A stretch of 64,000 nucleotides of DNA, taken from the NCBI GenBank assembly GCA_002428265.1, contig DIUR01000030.1:1-64000 (forward strand), given 5' to 3'. The translations under genes and the position numbers were made by a program. Positions 1 to 8,410 of this stretch are shown in pieces (position 1 is the first letter of the stretch; every line of letters begins with the position of its first letter). The notes beneath the pieces were generated by a model, which was not told the origin of the DNA, did not search any database, and was given only the letters and a program-made list of their open reading frames with translations. Origin of the DNA: Bacteriovoracaceae bacterium UBA6153. Its GTDB lineage: Bacteria; Bdellovibrionota; Bacteriovoracia; Bacteriovoracales; Bacteriovoracaceae.

Positions 1-309
1 TCCAAGCTTCAATATAAAAATTTTTTAAAATTTAATTTAACAAACTAACTATACGGATTGTCTATTCATTGACTGAACTACCTCACGGTAAAACAGCTCC
101 GACTTTTATCACCAACATTTTAACTGTAATCTAATTGCTTAGATGTGACTGAATAGTTACGTCAGATATTTTTTGTTTGGGACCTTTCTCATCTTGAATC
201 GAAACCTTTCGGCTTCAAATCTTTTATCTCTATTAGAATTTTAAAGAACAATTTTTTACCAGCAGCGAAATTTTCGTTCGCTCGTTAAGCTCGTTTGCTT
301 GGCTGGTGA
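1..309 (-). other. Probable rRNA operon leader (16S gene lies beyond the left edge)
   Basis: This gene-free stretch reads leftwards as a classical rrn leader. It follows a strong promoter with a GC-rich discriminator. It carries a boxA-like element (TGTTCTTTAAAAT, minus strand, 250-238; E. coli boxA is TGCTCTTTAACA) and has no reading frame. The last bases before the window edge (minus strand TATTGAAGCTTGGA) resemble the A/T-rich sequence just before a 16S 5' end. The 16S gene itself is not visible, so this is inference from promoter and boxA. A leader for another antiterminated stable RNA is the alternative. Confidence 0.6.
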
Positions 310-315
310 GAGGCG

Positions 316-344
316 ATAATATAGATCCTGAATTAACTCGTCAA
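316..344 (-). promoter_or_regulatory. Strong sigma-70 promoter, rrn type
   Basis: On the minus strand, -35 TTGACG (344-339), a 17-bp spacer and -10 TATTAT (321-316) are followed by the GC-rich discriminator CGCCTC, typical of stringently controlled rRNA promoters. An A-rich tract just upstream (345-375) looks like an UP element and directly abuts the pheT stop codon. Predicted start is near 309. Confidence 0.72.
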
Positions 345-383
345 TAACTTTTTTCTTTTTTCTCATCTTTTTTTTAAAAAAAA

Positions 384-2801
384 TTATTTTAAATTAAAAC
401 CTGCCTTTGAAGTCGCGTCAATCAGGGCCACTTCTGCTTGTTTTAAGAACTCCGAAGTCAATGTTTGTGCCTCATCGGCAAGTGTTGCACGAACTGTAAT
501 AAATTTCTTATTTTCATTGGTAAAAACGTCTAAAATTTGAACGTCTTTCAACTCTTTTAATTTAACTTTTTTGCATGCATTCAGAACCTCTGAAGCTAAC
601 GTTTCCGGGCCTGCAATAATAGTCCAATCAAAGGTCGAATTTGGAAATTTATTTAGTGGTTTATACTTAGTTTTATCTTTTGCAGAGAAATTTTCGAACA
701 TAGAAAGATCAAAAAGAGCGATTGTTACATGTCCTTTGATTTTCAAATTCCTAAGAACCAATGGATGCACTGATAATACAGCTCCAGCAAACTTTCCCAT
801 CACTCTAATATTCTGAAATTCGTAAGGGTGATTGCCTATCCATGCAGTAGGAACAAGAGGATTTTCAAACTTCACATTTCTCTCTACGAACTCTGGAGTT
901 ACATTGAGACTTGAGAGTAAATTTGTCATCACGTTGATCATATCTACGTATGGGTTTTTATCTTTATCAACAAAGACTGCTCCTAAATGAAGTGCTTCTT
1001 TTGAAAATGTTTTTGCGTCTTCAGTATAAGCACGTCCTAATTCGAAAAAGCGGAAACGATCAGAGTTTTTTGAGTTCGTTCCACAGATCTCTAATAGACT
1101 TGGGATTAAACTCGGTCTCATAAGATCGTGATCCTGAGAAAGAGAATTAATTAATTTAAGAGAAGTAGGTACGGGCCATGAAACGCTCTTTAAAAGTGAG
1201 TCGCCTATAAGTGGATATGACATCACTTCGAAAGACTTTCCTTGCATGGCCATGAAGTCGCGCACTCTTCTTTGAACTTTTTGAAGTTCAGTTAATTTCA
1301 CAGGAGAGATACCATCAAGTGGGCTCTTAGGTGTGATGTTATCGTAACCGATAATTCTTCCAACCTCTTCAATTAGATCTGCTTCTTGCTCTACATCTTT
1401 TGTGGATCTATAGCTTGGAACAATGACAGTGATTCCCTCACCTTTTTTCTCTGTTTTAAAATCAAGGGCATTTAAAATTGAAAGAAGACGCTCCTCAGTC
1501 AGGTCATAACCCAGCACTGTTTTAATTTTCTTTAAAGATGTATTGATTGTGAGCACCTTTGTAGCTTCAAGGTTGTCCCCAGCGTATTCAGGCTTGCCAA
1601 CAACAGTAGCTCCCGGACAAAGCTCCAGAATCAGTTCTAATGTTCTTAAAAGGGTTCTTTCTGTCAGCTTGCTGTCGAGAGTTTTCTCAAAACGCTGAGA
1701 AGAATCCGTGCGAAGCCCAAGGCGAGTTGATGTACGACGAACCATGGCCGCTTTCCAGTTAGCAACTTCGATAAAAATGTTTTTTGTATTTGCACTTACA
1801 CCTGATTTTAATCCACCCATGATGCCGGCAAGAACTAAAGGCCCGTTAGAATCTGCAATAACTGTATCGCCTGCGATAAGTTTTCTGTCGGATTCATCGA
1901 GAGTTTTAAAAATCGTGTCCGCATCGAGTTTTTTAATGATAACTTCTGATCCTGCGATTAAATCGCGGTCAAAAATATGCAAAGGCATACCAAGCTCAAG
2001 CATCACGTAGTTCGAGACGTCGACGATGTTATTAATTGAGCGAAGGCCACATGCTTTAAGGCGAGCTTTCATCCATTCAGGAGACTCTCCAACTGTGACA
2101 TTTTTCATTGAAAGACCGAAATATGAAAGTCCCGCACTTTCTCCGTCAAAGCGAACAGTGATTGGACTAGCATCACTAGTGAAGTGCTTTTTTAGGCCTG
2201 TCATCCATGCTGAATCGAAACGATTTTTTAATGGAGACTCGAAAATAGCAGAGAACTCACGTGCCATTCCGTAGTGGCCCCAAAGATCTGGTCTGTGAGT
2301 AAGGGACTTATTATCGATATCAAAAATAGTGTCTTTTTTCATTTTGAAATACCTCAGCATGTTTACACCTAATGGTGCGTCTGCAGGCAATTCCATAATG
2401 CCTTCTGATTCTTCGGCAAAACCTAGCTCTTCTTCAGAGCAAAGCATCCCTTCAGATAAAACGCCGCGGATTTTTTTTGGTTCTAGCAATAATCCGTTTG
2501 GAAGTTTAACTCCTACGGCAGCGTAAGGGATTCTGATTCCCACTTTTACGTTTGAGGCACCACAGACGACTTTTCTCACATCGTTGTTGCCGATAGTGAA
2601 AGTCACAAGGTTGAGCTTGTCAGCTTCCGGGTGTTTTTCGAAAGAGAGAATTTCAGCGATAACAATTTTTTCTAAATGCTCGCCTACAGTAGTCACATCT
2701 TCAACTTCAGCAGTCGCAAGTGTAAAGCGTGTATATAAATCCTTTGCAGGAAGGTTTGGAACATCAGTAAAGTCGCGGATCCAGTCGATTGAAATAAGCA
2801 T
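384..2801 (-). CDS. pheT: Phenylalanine-tRNA ligase beta subunit
   Basis: 805 aa, the usual length for bacterial PheT. It opens with the family's MLISIDWIRDF-type start, then an EMAP/tRNA-binding fold (about 40-150), the B3/B4 editing region, the B5 DNA-binding-like domain around 405-480, the inactive synthetase-like core, and a C-terminal FDX-ACB anticodon-binding domain (about 710-805). With PheS it forms the alpha2beta2 enzyme that charges tRNA-Phe; the beta subunit holds the editing site for mischarged tyrosine. It starts 17 bp after pheS, so the two are co-transcribed. No clear intrinsic terminator separates it from the rrn-type promoter downstream. Confidence 0.97.
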   Translation of the reverse strand: MLISIDWIRDFTDVPNLPAKDLYTRFTLATAEVEDVTTVGEHLEKIVIAEILSFEKHPEADKLNLVTFTIGNNDVRKVVCGASNVKVGIRIPYAAVGVKLPNGLLLEPKKIRGVLSEGMLCSEEELGFAEESEGIMELPADAPLGVNMLRYFKMKKDTIFDIDNKSLTHRPDLWGHYGMAREFSAIFESPLKNRFDSAWMTGLKKHFTSDASPITVRFDGESAGLSYFGLSMKNVTVGESPEWMKARLKACGLRSINNIVDVSNYVMLELGMPLHIFDRDLIAGSEVIIKKLDADTIFKTLDESDRKLIAGDTVIADSNGPLVLAGIMGGLKSGVSANTKNIFIEVANWKAAMVRRTSTRLGLRTDSSQRFEKTLDSKLTERTLLRTLELILELCPGATVVGKPEYAGDNLEATKVLTINTSLKKIKTVLGYDLTEERLLSILNALDFKTEKKGEGITVIVPSYRSTKDVEQEADLIEEVGRIIGYDNITPKSPLDGISPVKLTELQKVQRRVRDFMAMQGKSFEVMSYPLIGDSLLKSVSWPVPTSLKLINSLSQDHDLMRPSLIPSLLEICGTNSKNSDRFRFFELGRAYTEDAKTFSKEALHLGAVFVDKDKNPYVDMINVMTNLLSSLNVTPEFVERNVKFENPLVPTAWIGNHPYEFQNIRVMGKFAGAVLSVHPLVLRNLKIKGHVTIALFDLSMFENFSAKDKTKYKPLNKFPNSTFDWTIIAGPETLASEVLNACKKVKLKELKDVQILDVFTNENKKFITVRATLADEAQTLTSEFLKQAEVALIDATSKAGFNLK

Positions 2802-2818
2802 ATGTTAAATTCCTAAGA

Positions 2819-3886
2819 TTAAAATAATTTAAATTGAGAGTTGAAACGAAGATCTCCACTTTGCAGATGGCGGATATCATCGATTCCGTATCTCATCATG
2901 ACTAAACGATCTAGTCCCAGGCCAAAAGCGAATCCGTTGTATTCTTCAGGATCGATACCGCCGGCCTTTAAAACATTCGGGTGAATCATTCCACATGGAA
3001 GAAGCTCTACCCATCCAACTTGTTTACAAACAGAGCAGCCCTTTCCACCACAGATAAGGCAGCTGATATCTAGCTCAAAGCCAGGTTCTACGAAGGGGAA
3101 AAATCCCGGACGCAGGCGAACCTCAACATCTTTTTTGAAAATTTCTCTCAAGATTGTTTTCATAAAATAAATCAGGTTAGCAACTGAGATATCCTTTCCA
3201 ACCATCATTCCTTCAAGCTGTGTGAAAACCATTTCGTGAGAAGCATCGGTTCTCTCTGAACGAAAGACAACTCCTGGAGCGATAAATCTAAATGGCGGCT
3301 TACGAGAAAGCATCCCACGCACCTGAATATTACTTGTGTGAGTTCTTAGTAAGAATTTTTTTGTCTCTGCTGGAGTGTTTTGTGGATCGTGGAACCAGAA
3401 AGTATCCTGCATATCGCGAGCTGGGTGATCAGCTGGAATGTTGAGTGCTTCGAAGTTGTGAAATTCGTCTTCGATGTGCGGGCCATCTAAGACATCAAAG
3501 CCCATTGAAAGAAAGATGTCTTCAATTTCTTGCTGGATAATTGTTCTCGGGTGGTATCCACCAGATTTAATCGTTTTTACCTGGATGTTATCAGTTAAGC
3601 TGATATCAATTCTATCTTGAGCTAACTTTTTATTGATTTCTTCGATTTCAATTTTAGATAGCTGAAGGCCAGCTTGCTCATTGATGAAATCTTTTAGCTC
3701 GTTTGCTTTTGGGCCGAAAGCTTTACGCTCTTCCGGGTTCATGTCTTTAAGCGACTTAAGCATTTCAGAGACGACGCCGGTTTTACCAACGAACTCTGAT
3801 TTTAAATTTAGAATATCTGCTTCTTTTGAAAGTGCTGTAAGCTTTCCAAGAAAATCCTGTTTTACTTTTTCTAGATCGTGACTCAT
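2819..3886 (-). CDS. pheS: Phenylalanine-tRNA ligase alpha subunit
   Basis: 355 aa, class II aminoacyl-tRNA synthetase catalytic subunit. An N-terminal coiled-coil tRNA-binding arm (about 1-95) precedes the catalytic core. Motif 2 is visible around FRSERTDASHE, and motif 3 as GFAFGLGLDRLVMMRYGIDD. A CxxC...CxxC cluster (LICGGKGCSVCKQ, about residue 275-290) is seen in a subset of bacterial PheS. It is the first gene of the pheST unit, about 95 bp after the terminator of the upstream non-coding RNA, so it probably has its own promoter in that gap. No leader peptide rich in Phe codons is visible. Confidence 0.97.
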   Translation of the reverse strand: MSHDLEKVKQDFLGKLTALSKEADILNLKSEFVGKTGVVSEMLKSLKDMNPEERKAFGPKANELKDFINEQAGLQLSKIEIEEINKKLAQDRIDISLTDNIQVKTIKSGGYHPRTIIQQEIEDIFLSMGFDVLDGPHIEDEFHNFEALNIPADHPARDMQDTFWFHDPQNTPAETKKFLLRTHTSNIQVRGMLSRKPPFRFIAPGVVFRSERTDASHEMVFTQLEGMMVGKDISVANLIYFMKTILREIFKKDVEVRLRPGFFPFVEPGFELDISCLICGGKGCSVCKQVGWVELLPCGMIHPNVLKAGGIDPEEYNGFAFGLGLDRLVMMRYGIDDIRHLQSGDLRFNSQFKLF

Positions 3887-3979
3887 TAAATTTGCCTTTG
3901 AAACTGAGGGTTTTTTTAAGGCAAAATTTTTTCATGACGCCTTGAGTTTGGCAAGGCAAGGCCAGTTAAAAAAGGAAAT

Positions 3980-4012
3980 AAAAAAGGGCAGAATACCTTC
4001 TGCCCTTTTTTT
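3980..4012 (-). terminator. Intrinsic terminator of the non-coding RNA, bidirectional
   Basis: A perfect 10-bp stem AAGGGCAGAA (3984-3993) with loop TACC and its complement (3998-4007) has T-runs on both strands. Read leftwards it ends the RNA that starts near 4416 and insulates pheST. Confidence 0.85.
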
Positions 4013-4416
4013 ATTATATTTAAATTTTTTAAAATTTTAAATTTGATGGAATCAATTTTTTTGAGAGCTCTTTAAGAGTAAGCCTCTAAACTCCTGCTGT
4101 CTGTACAAGTCCTCCCGAGGTGTCTGCACAAAACTCATAAATGAATGTCGTGAAAAACTTTGAAAACTTGAGATACGTTACGGACCCAAAAAATCCTCCC
4201 AATGACCTAAAACCTTCTTTCAATCGCTGTGCTCGCCACACAACAACCGACCCGTTCGTCTAATAAAGAAAGTGGCCATTTACCGTTTCGGCAACCTAAT
4301 AAACCAGTAGTGCACCATGAAGATGCCCCTTAGGTCTTAAGCTTTGCTCTGATCCCCTTTCGGAAACCATCGCCCTTTTCCACGGGCTTATCTCATTGAT
4401 CTTACAACCAAGAGAC
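3984..4416 (-). ncRNA. Stand-alone structured RNA with c-di-GMP-I type aptamer
   Basis: A transcription unit of about 430 nt between hldA and pheS, with a near-consensus promoter at one end and a strong intrinsic terminator at the other. It contains no credible protein gene: the longest ATG frame is 28 codons at 4138-4052, without a Shine-Dalgarno sequence. Nucleotides 4375-4289 fold like a GEMM/c-di-GMP-I riboswitch aptamer. The remaining 280 nt (4288-4008) holds purine-rich and hairpin-prone sequence I cannot assign. Bdellovibrio bacteriovorus is known to make a very abundant attack-phase RNA built on a c-di-GMP riboswitch (merRNA); this may be a counterpart. RNase P RNA, tmRNA and 4.5S RNA were considered, but their conserved cores are absent. 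Confidence 0.68.
4289..4375 (-). promoter_or_regulatory. Cyclic di-GMP-I (GEMM) riboswitch-like aptamer
   Basis: 87 nt on the minus strand. The closing helix pairs GGGCGAT (4375-4369) with GGTTGCC (4296-4290). A 7-bp hairpin GGTTTCC/GGGGATC carries a GAAA tetraloop (4361-4358). The GCAAAGC segment at 4347-4341 matches the conserved ACGCAAAGC of the class except at its first two bases. A second arm has CCTAAG (4334-4329) facing TACTGG (4309-4304), close to the canonical 11-nt GAAA-tetraloop receptor, and is capped by GCATC/GGTGC. Size, element order and the tetraloop-receptor pair all fit c-di-GMP-I. The join after the first hairpin reads AGAGCAAAGC rather than GACGCAAAGC, so ligand binding is not assured. 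Confidence 0.62.
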
Positions 4417-4422
4417 AGCTCG

Positions 4423-4451
4423 ATCATAACCTATCGCGTCAAAAATGTCAA
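4423..4451 (-). promoter_or_regulatory. Near-consensus sigma-70 promoter of the non-coding RNA
   Basis: Minus strand: -35 TTGACA (4451-4446, perfect), a 17-bp spacer, -10 TATGAT (4428-4423), predicted start near G4416. It is one of the two best promoters in the window and implies very high expression. The -35 box begins 4 bp beyond the hldA stop codon. Confidence 0.85.
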
Positions 4452-4454
4452 GTA

Positions 4455-5483
4455 TTATTTTTTGGATTGAAGCTTTCTAACAAGTTCCAAATAGAAGTGA
4501 TTAAGCTCTTTGAGATCAACTGTCGCAGTGCCTTTTTTAGCCACGACAACACCTGAAGCACAGTTAGAAATCCATGCTGCTTCTTCAAGACTTGCACCTG
4601 CTAGAAGTGAGGATGTAAGCGCACTGATGGCCGTATCTCCTGCTCCAGAGACATCGAAGACTTCGTTGGCGACAGTTGGAATAATTTTTAACTCAGAAGA
4701 TTTTTTCACATCCATCAAGGCCATACCATCAGCACCGAGTGTGATGACCAGCATGTCTAGCTCTAATTTTTCGACCAGGATTTTGGCCATCCCTTCAACT
4801 TTCTTTTCTTTATAGCCCAAGCTCTCAACCATCGCGCGTGCTTCAGCGAGATTTGGTTTAAGGAGATTTGCTCCTTTGTAGTACATAGGAGGAGTTGATC
4901 TTCCCGGGTCTACTGCTACCAGTTTTTTTTCTTCTTTAAATTTTGAAATTAGATAACTGATAACATTTTTTGTAAGAGATCCTTTGGCATAGTCTTCAAT
5001 AATCACGGCTGCGTGAGTTTTAGAGAACTCATCAAAGCGCGCGATTAGTTTTTTTTCTGTAGCATCGTCGATATCTTCTGAAGACTCATAATCAATGCGA
5101 CAGATCTGCTGCGTATTAGTTGTCACTCTTTCTTTGAAAATAGTTGGGCGAGAATTTGTTCTAACGATTCCCCATGTATTGAGTTTTTCATCTTCTAAAA
5201 GTGTATCGAAGACGTTAGCGTTATTGTCTTCTCCAACGACACCACAAAGAGTTGACTGCACTCCCAGAGTTTTTAAATTATGTGAAATGTTCGCAGCAAG
5301 ACCAAGCTTCAACCACTCTTTTGTCACTTCTAAAACAGGAACCGGTGCTTCTGGAGAAATTCTTTTTACTTCGCCAAAAGTGTACTTATCAATTCCCACA
5401 TCTCCTACAACGACAATTGGAGTGAGAGTTGCAAACTTATTTGTTATTTCATTGAATCTTTCTAGAGTGATTAAATTTTTCAT
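4455..5483 (-). CDS. hldA: D-glycero-beta-D-manno-heptose-7-phosphate kinase
   Basis: 342 aa, PfkB/ribokinase-family sugar kinase that phosphorylates heptose 7-phosphate in ADP-heptose synthesis for LPS core. The heptokinase N-terminal signature is visible (GDVGID at 27-32, then RISPEAPVP at 41-49), as is the PfkB signature 2 FDVSGAGDT at 276-284 with the catalytic Asp at 283. In E. coli this activity is the N-terminal half of the fused HldE; the cytidylyltransferase half is absent here and should be encoded elsewhere. Start overlaps the heptosyltransferase stop (TAATG), so translation is probably coupled within the cmk-GT9-hldA operon. Confidence 0.88.
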   Translation of the reverse strand: MKNLITLERFNEITNKFATLTPIVVVGDVGIDKYTFGEVKRISPEAPVPVLEVTKEWLKLGLAANISHNLKTLGVQSTLCGVVGEDNNANVFDTLLEDEKLNTWGIVRTNSRPTIFKERVTTNTQQICRIDYESSEDIDDATEKKLIARFDEFSKTHAAVIIEDYAKGSLTKNVISYLISKFKEEKKLVAVDPGRSTPPMYYKGANLLKPNLAEARAMVESLGYKEKKVEGMAKILVEKLELDMLVITLGADGMALMDVKKSSELKIIPTVANEVFDVSGAGDTAISALTSSLLAGASLEEAAWISNCASGVVVAKKGTATVDLKELNHFYLELVRKLQSKK

Positions 5484-6577
5484 TATAATTCCATAATTGC
5501 AGTGGCCTGTTTTACCACGTCTTCAACTTCTATTTTTCCCATACACTCATAATATGGACATTCTCTTTCTGCGCATTTTTTCACTTCCCCGCAGATAACA
5601 TCGGGAACCAGGATTTTAATTTTATCAGGATTTTTAGTCACCGGGGCCCAGCGAAGTGCCGATTGAACTTTTATCGGAGAATAAAGGCCCACGACCGGAA
5701 CACCTAAGACAGAGGCAATATGAGTAGTCCCCGTTGAAGGTCCGACAAATAATGTGGCATGTGAGAGCACACCCATATACTGACGAAGCCCGTGTTTCAC
5801 GCCGTTGAAATAATAAATTCTGCTTTGTAAAAAAGCATTCTCTGGTTTATCGAGAATGTCTTTCATCCCCTGCAGGTAAAGATGATCGCTTGGTGTATGA
5901 GAGACAACGTATAAGAATTTTTCTGGAAATTTTTGTTCCATTTTCAGGATCAAGCGACCGTAGTTTCTTGAGGACCAGTTTAATGTATGTCCTGTCATTC
6001 CAGGATGAATGAAAATCATTTTTTTGCCAAAGTCTTTTTCTGCAGATTTTAAGTCAGCATTAAAAACATTCATGCTTTCATTTTTTTCTTCTTCAGTTAA
6101 AACGATATCTGGAGAATATTTTTCTTTGTCCTGAAAATTATAATCAATGCCCATCGGAGACAATAAGTTTAAATTGTATTCAGACTCGTGCATGCTGACC
6201 ATCGAGCGCTTTTGTCTCATCCCTTTATTTAAAAAAAGATAAGTGTGCCATCTCGACTTAAGCCCTCCTCTAAAAGGAGTGACTGTTAGCCATGCTACGA
6301 AGTTTGGAAGAAAGCCACCGCCGACAAAAAAATAATGTGTGGGCTTAACTTCAGAAAAGACTTTGATAATTTCTCTGATCTTTAAATAGAACCTGGCATT
6401 TCGGTGATAAATTTTAACATCATCAATGTAAGGGTGATTTTTAAAGACATCGGCAGATTTAGCAGCAATCAAAAATGTGATTTTTGCCTCTGGAAATTTG
6501 TCTTTAATCATTTTCGCCATTCCTGACGTGAGGATAGAGTCCCCAATGGCATCTGATCTATTGATCAATACTCTCAT
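5483..6577 (-). CDS. Glycosyltransferase family 9 (heptosyltransferase)
   Basis: 364 aa, GT9 (WaaC/WaaF/WaaQ group). It starts with the family's N-terminal strand and loop (MRVLINRSDAIGDSILTSG). Its C-terminal Rossmann half contains GPSTGTTHIASVLGVPVVG, the ADP-heptose-binding region. It probably transfers a heptose onto the LPS inner core on the cytoplasmic face. The C-terminal tail holds five cysteines (CGEVKKCAERECPYYEC), as in many GT9 proteins. It overlaps cmk upstream (ATGA) and hldA downstream (TAATG); pairing with a heptose kinase supports the heptosyltransferase reading. Which core position it acts on cannot be told. Confidence 0.85.
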   Translation of the reverse strand: MRVLINRSDAIGDSILTSGMAKMIKDKFPEAKITFLIAAKSADVFKNHPYIDDVKIYHRNARFYLKIREIIKVFSEVKPTHYFFVGGGFLPNFVAWLTVTPFRGGLKSRWHTYLFLNKGMRQKRSMVSMHESEYNLNLLSPMGIDYNFQDKEKYSPDIVLTEEEKNESMNVFNADLKSAEKDFGKKMIFIHPGMTGHTLNWSSRNYGRLILKMEQKFPEKFLYVVSHTPSDHLYLQGMKDILDKPENAFLQSRIYYFNGVKHGLRQYMGVLSHATLFVGPSTGTTHIASVLGVPVVGLYSPIKVQSALRWAPVTKNPDKIKILVPDVICGEVKKCAERECPYYECMGKIEVEDVVKQATAIMEL

Positions 6578-7293
6578 AAGTTGAAACCGAGATGTGAGGC
6601 CCTGAATTTAACTTCATTAGAAAGAATATTAATAGTATTTGCTAGATCAAGATCAGTTGTATCAAGTAACATGGCATCGTCCGCTTTTTTCAAAGGAGCG
6701 ACCACTCTGTTCATATCTGTTTCGTCACGCTTTCTGACGTCATCTTTAATTTGCTCAAGTGTCACTTTCGTATCTCCACTTTCTTGCAATTGCTTAAGCC
6801 TTCTCACTGCTCTGATATCAACAGAGGCCGTAATAAAAAACTTACTGAAAGAATTAGGAAAGACCACTGTTCCAATGTCCCTACCTTCCATGACACAAAT
6901 TTTATTAAGTGCTAAGTTTCTTTGAAAATCCAGCAAGTATTTTCTTACAGACGGAAGCTGAGAAATAATTGAGGCCAGTTTTGAAACGTGATGCTCACGG
7001 ATTTTTTCCGTCAGGTCTACGCCGTTTATGCGAATAAGAATTTCCGGAGAAACTCCGTAATCCATCTTTATAGAATCTAAAAATTTGTTAAGTGCTGGGC
7101 CTTCAGTAAGATCAATATTTTCTTTATCAGCAAAATATCCGAGTGCACGAAACATTGCACCTGTATCGATATACAGAACATTGAGAGTGCGTGCCAGTTC
7201 GCGAGCTACAGTTGATTTACCAGAACCCGATGGCCCATCAATCGCTATGACCTGAGAAAACTCAGTCGGTTCTGTTTGTAAGTTGTGAGACAT
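6574..7293 (-). CDS. cmk: Cytidylate kinase
   Basis: 239 aa from ATG 7293. Phosphorylates CMP/dCMP. Visible motifs: P-loop AIDGPSGSGKSTVARELA, CMP-binding DTGAMFRALGYFA, EGRDIGTVVFP, and the lid region with RKRDETD. An in-frame GTG at 7326 would add 11 residues unlike the family (MNRIFSWTLTL); neither start has a good Shine-Dalgarno sequence, so I chose the ATG closer to the kinase core. First gene of a tightly overlapping operon with GT9 and hldA. Confidence 0.93.
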   Translation of the reverse strand: MSHNLQTEPTEFSQVIAIDGPSGSGKSTVARELARTLNVLYIDTGAMFRALGYFADKENIDLTEGPALNKFLDSIKMDYGVSPEILIRINGVDLTEKIREHHVSKLASIISQLPSVRKYLLDFQRNLALNKICVMEGRDIGTVVFPNSFSKFFITASVDIRAVRRLKQLQESGDTKVTLEQIKDDVRKRDETDMNRVVAPLKKADDAMLLDTTDLDLANTINILSNEVKFRASHLGFNL

Positions 7294-7407
7294 AAGGGTT
7301 AACGTCCATGAAAAAATTCGATTCACTAAATCTAGCAGACTAGCTTGATAAAAAAAGACGCTATGAGATAATTGTCAGAAATTAAAAGAGTTTAAGCTAA
7401 GAATTTT

Positions 7408-8244
7408 TTAGAATATTGCTGCCAGATTCTCTGAAGTAGATGGAGCAAATAGTGCAGAGAGCTTCTCTTCCATCTTTAAACCTTGCTCAGAATACACGTA
7501 GGTTAATTCAAATGGTTGTGGACGAGCTTTAATGATTTCAGAAAAATTAAGCGAGATAAGATCATATCTCTCTTTAACTTTAACTAGATATGAGAAGTTT
7601 TTAACATCCAGACTTTTTTCAGTCAGACGGTTTCTTAGTTTTTGTGGCCCGATATTATAGGCCACTGTTGCAAACTGATAGTTCATTCTAAAATTTTGCA
7701 AAAGCTTTTTTAAATAAAAAACACCGACTTCAATATTTTCTTCAGGGTGATAAAGATTTTTTGTCACTTGATCTTCAGTTAAAGTTTTTTGCATCAACTG
7801 ATAAAGATGCTGGGCCGTATCGGGCTTAATCTGCATCAGGCCGCGAGCATTTTTATGACTTTTTGCTGTTAACTTAAAATTACTCTCCACCATAATGATG
7901 GAAATAATCCAGAATGGATCCATTTGATATTCAACCGAAAAATTTAAAATAGGATTGATGAGTGGCCTAAGCTCTTTTTGCACCCTTGGTGTAAAAGCGG
8001 CCATGATAGCTTCTTCAAACTCAGCTTTTGTTAACTCACTTGCACGCTTAAGCGGTAAGCGTGAGTCGAATGCCCCAGCTAGTCCTTCATAAGAATAGCT
8101 CTTAGTGGCAGATGCCGGAAGCGGCCCATAAGGAAGCCTTCCAGCCAGTTCTAATTTTTCAATGCGAGAATCACTGATTGATCCAGCTAGTCCCCAAAGA
8201 CTACCAAGGATCATGGCGATGCCCAGACCTTTTAAAAATTTCAT
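7408..8244 (-). CDS. Membrane-anchored or periplasmic lytic transglycosylase (SLT domain)
   Basis: 278 aa. A short N-terminal hydrophobic segment (MKFLKGLGIAMILGSLWGL) exports or anchors it. The SLT/MltC-like lysozyme fold occupies about 95-225: the catalytic glutamate is in MVESNF (E120), followed by ARGLMQIKPDTAQHLY and the VAYNIGPQKLRNR motif. It cleaves peptidoglycan between MurNAc and GlcNAc, forming 1,6-anhydro ends. It is transcribed alone, divergent from the YyaL-like gene. Roles could be cell-wall turnover or, in a predator, prey-wall digestion; the sequence does not decide. Confidence 0.88.
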   Translation of the reverse strand: MKFLKGLGIAMILGSLWGLAGSISDSRIEKLELAGRLPYGPLPASATKSYSYEGLAGAFDSRLPLKRASELTKAEFEEAIMAAFTPRVQKELRPLINPILNFSVEYQMDPFWIISIIMVESNFKLTAKSHKNARGLMQIKPDTAQHLYQLMQKTLTEDQVTKNLYHPEENIEVGVFYLKKLLQNFRMNYQFATVAYNIGPQKLRNRLTEKSLDVKNFSYLVKVKERYDLISLNFSEIIKARPQPFELTYVYSEQGLKMEEKLSALFAPSTSENLAAIF

Positions 8245-8410
8245 GATCTACCCTTATCCAAAAAGGGCGACTCAAGTCTAGACGTAAGAAGTCATCGTGA
8301 AAATTTTTACCCATTTCAGGCCATGGTGCATAATCAATAATTTCTTCCCTTTGGCCAGAGGCCGAGCGTATAATTAAGCTCTTACTTTTTTTATCACAAA
8401 GGCCAACATT

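Noticed and set aside
4052..4138. 28-codon ATG frame inside the non-coding RNA (minus strand)
   Set aside because: No Shine-Dalgarno sequence, starts deep in a structured RNA, and is short enough to arise by chance.
3984..4416. RNase P RNA, tmRNA or 4.5S RNA
   Set aside because: The universally conserved cores (GAGGAAAGTC and ACAGAACCCGGCTTA of RNase P; tRNA-like ends of tmRNA; the SRP GGAAGG/AGCAG loops) are absent on both strands.
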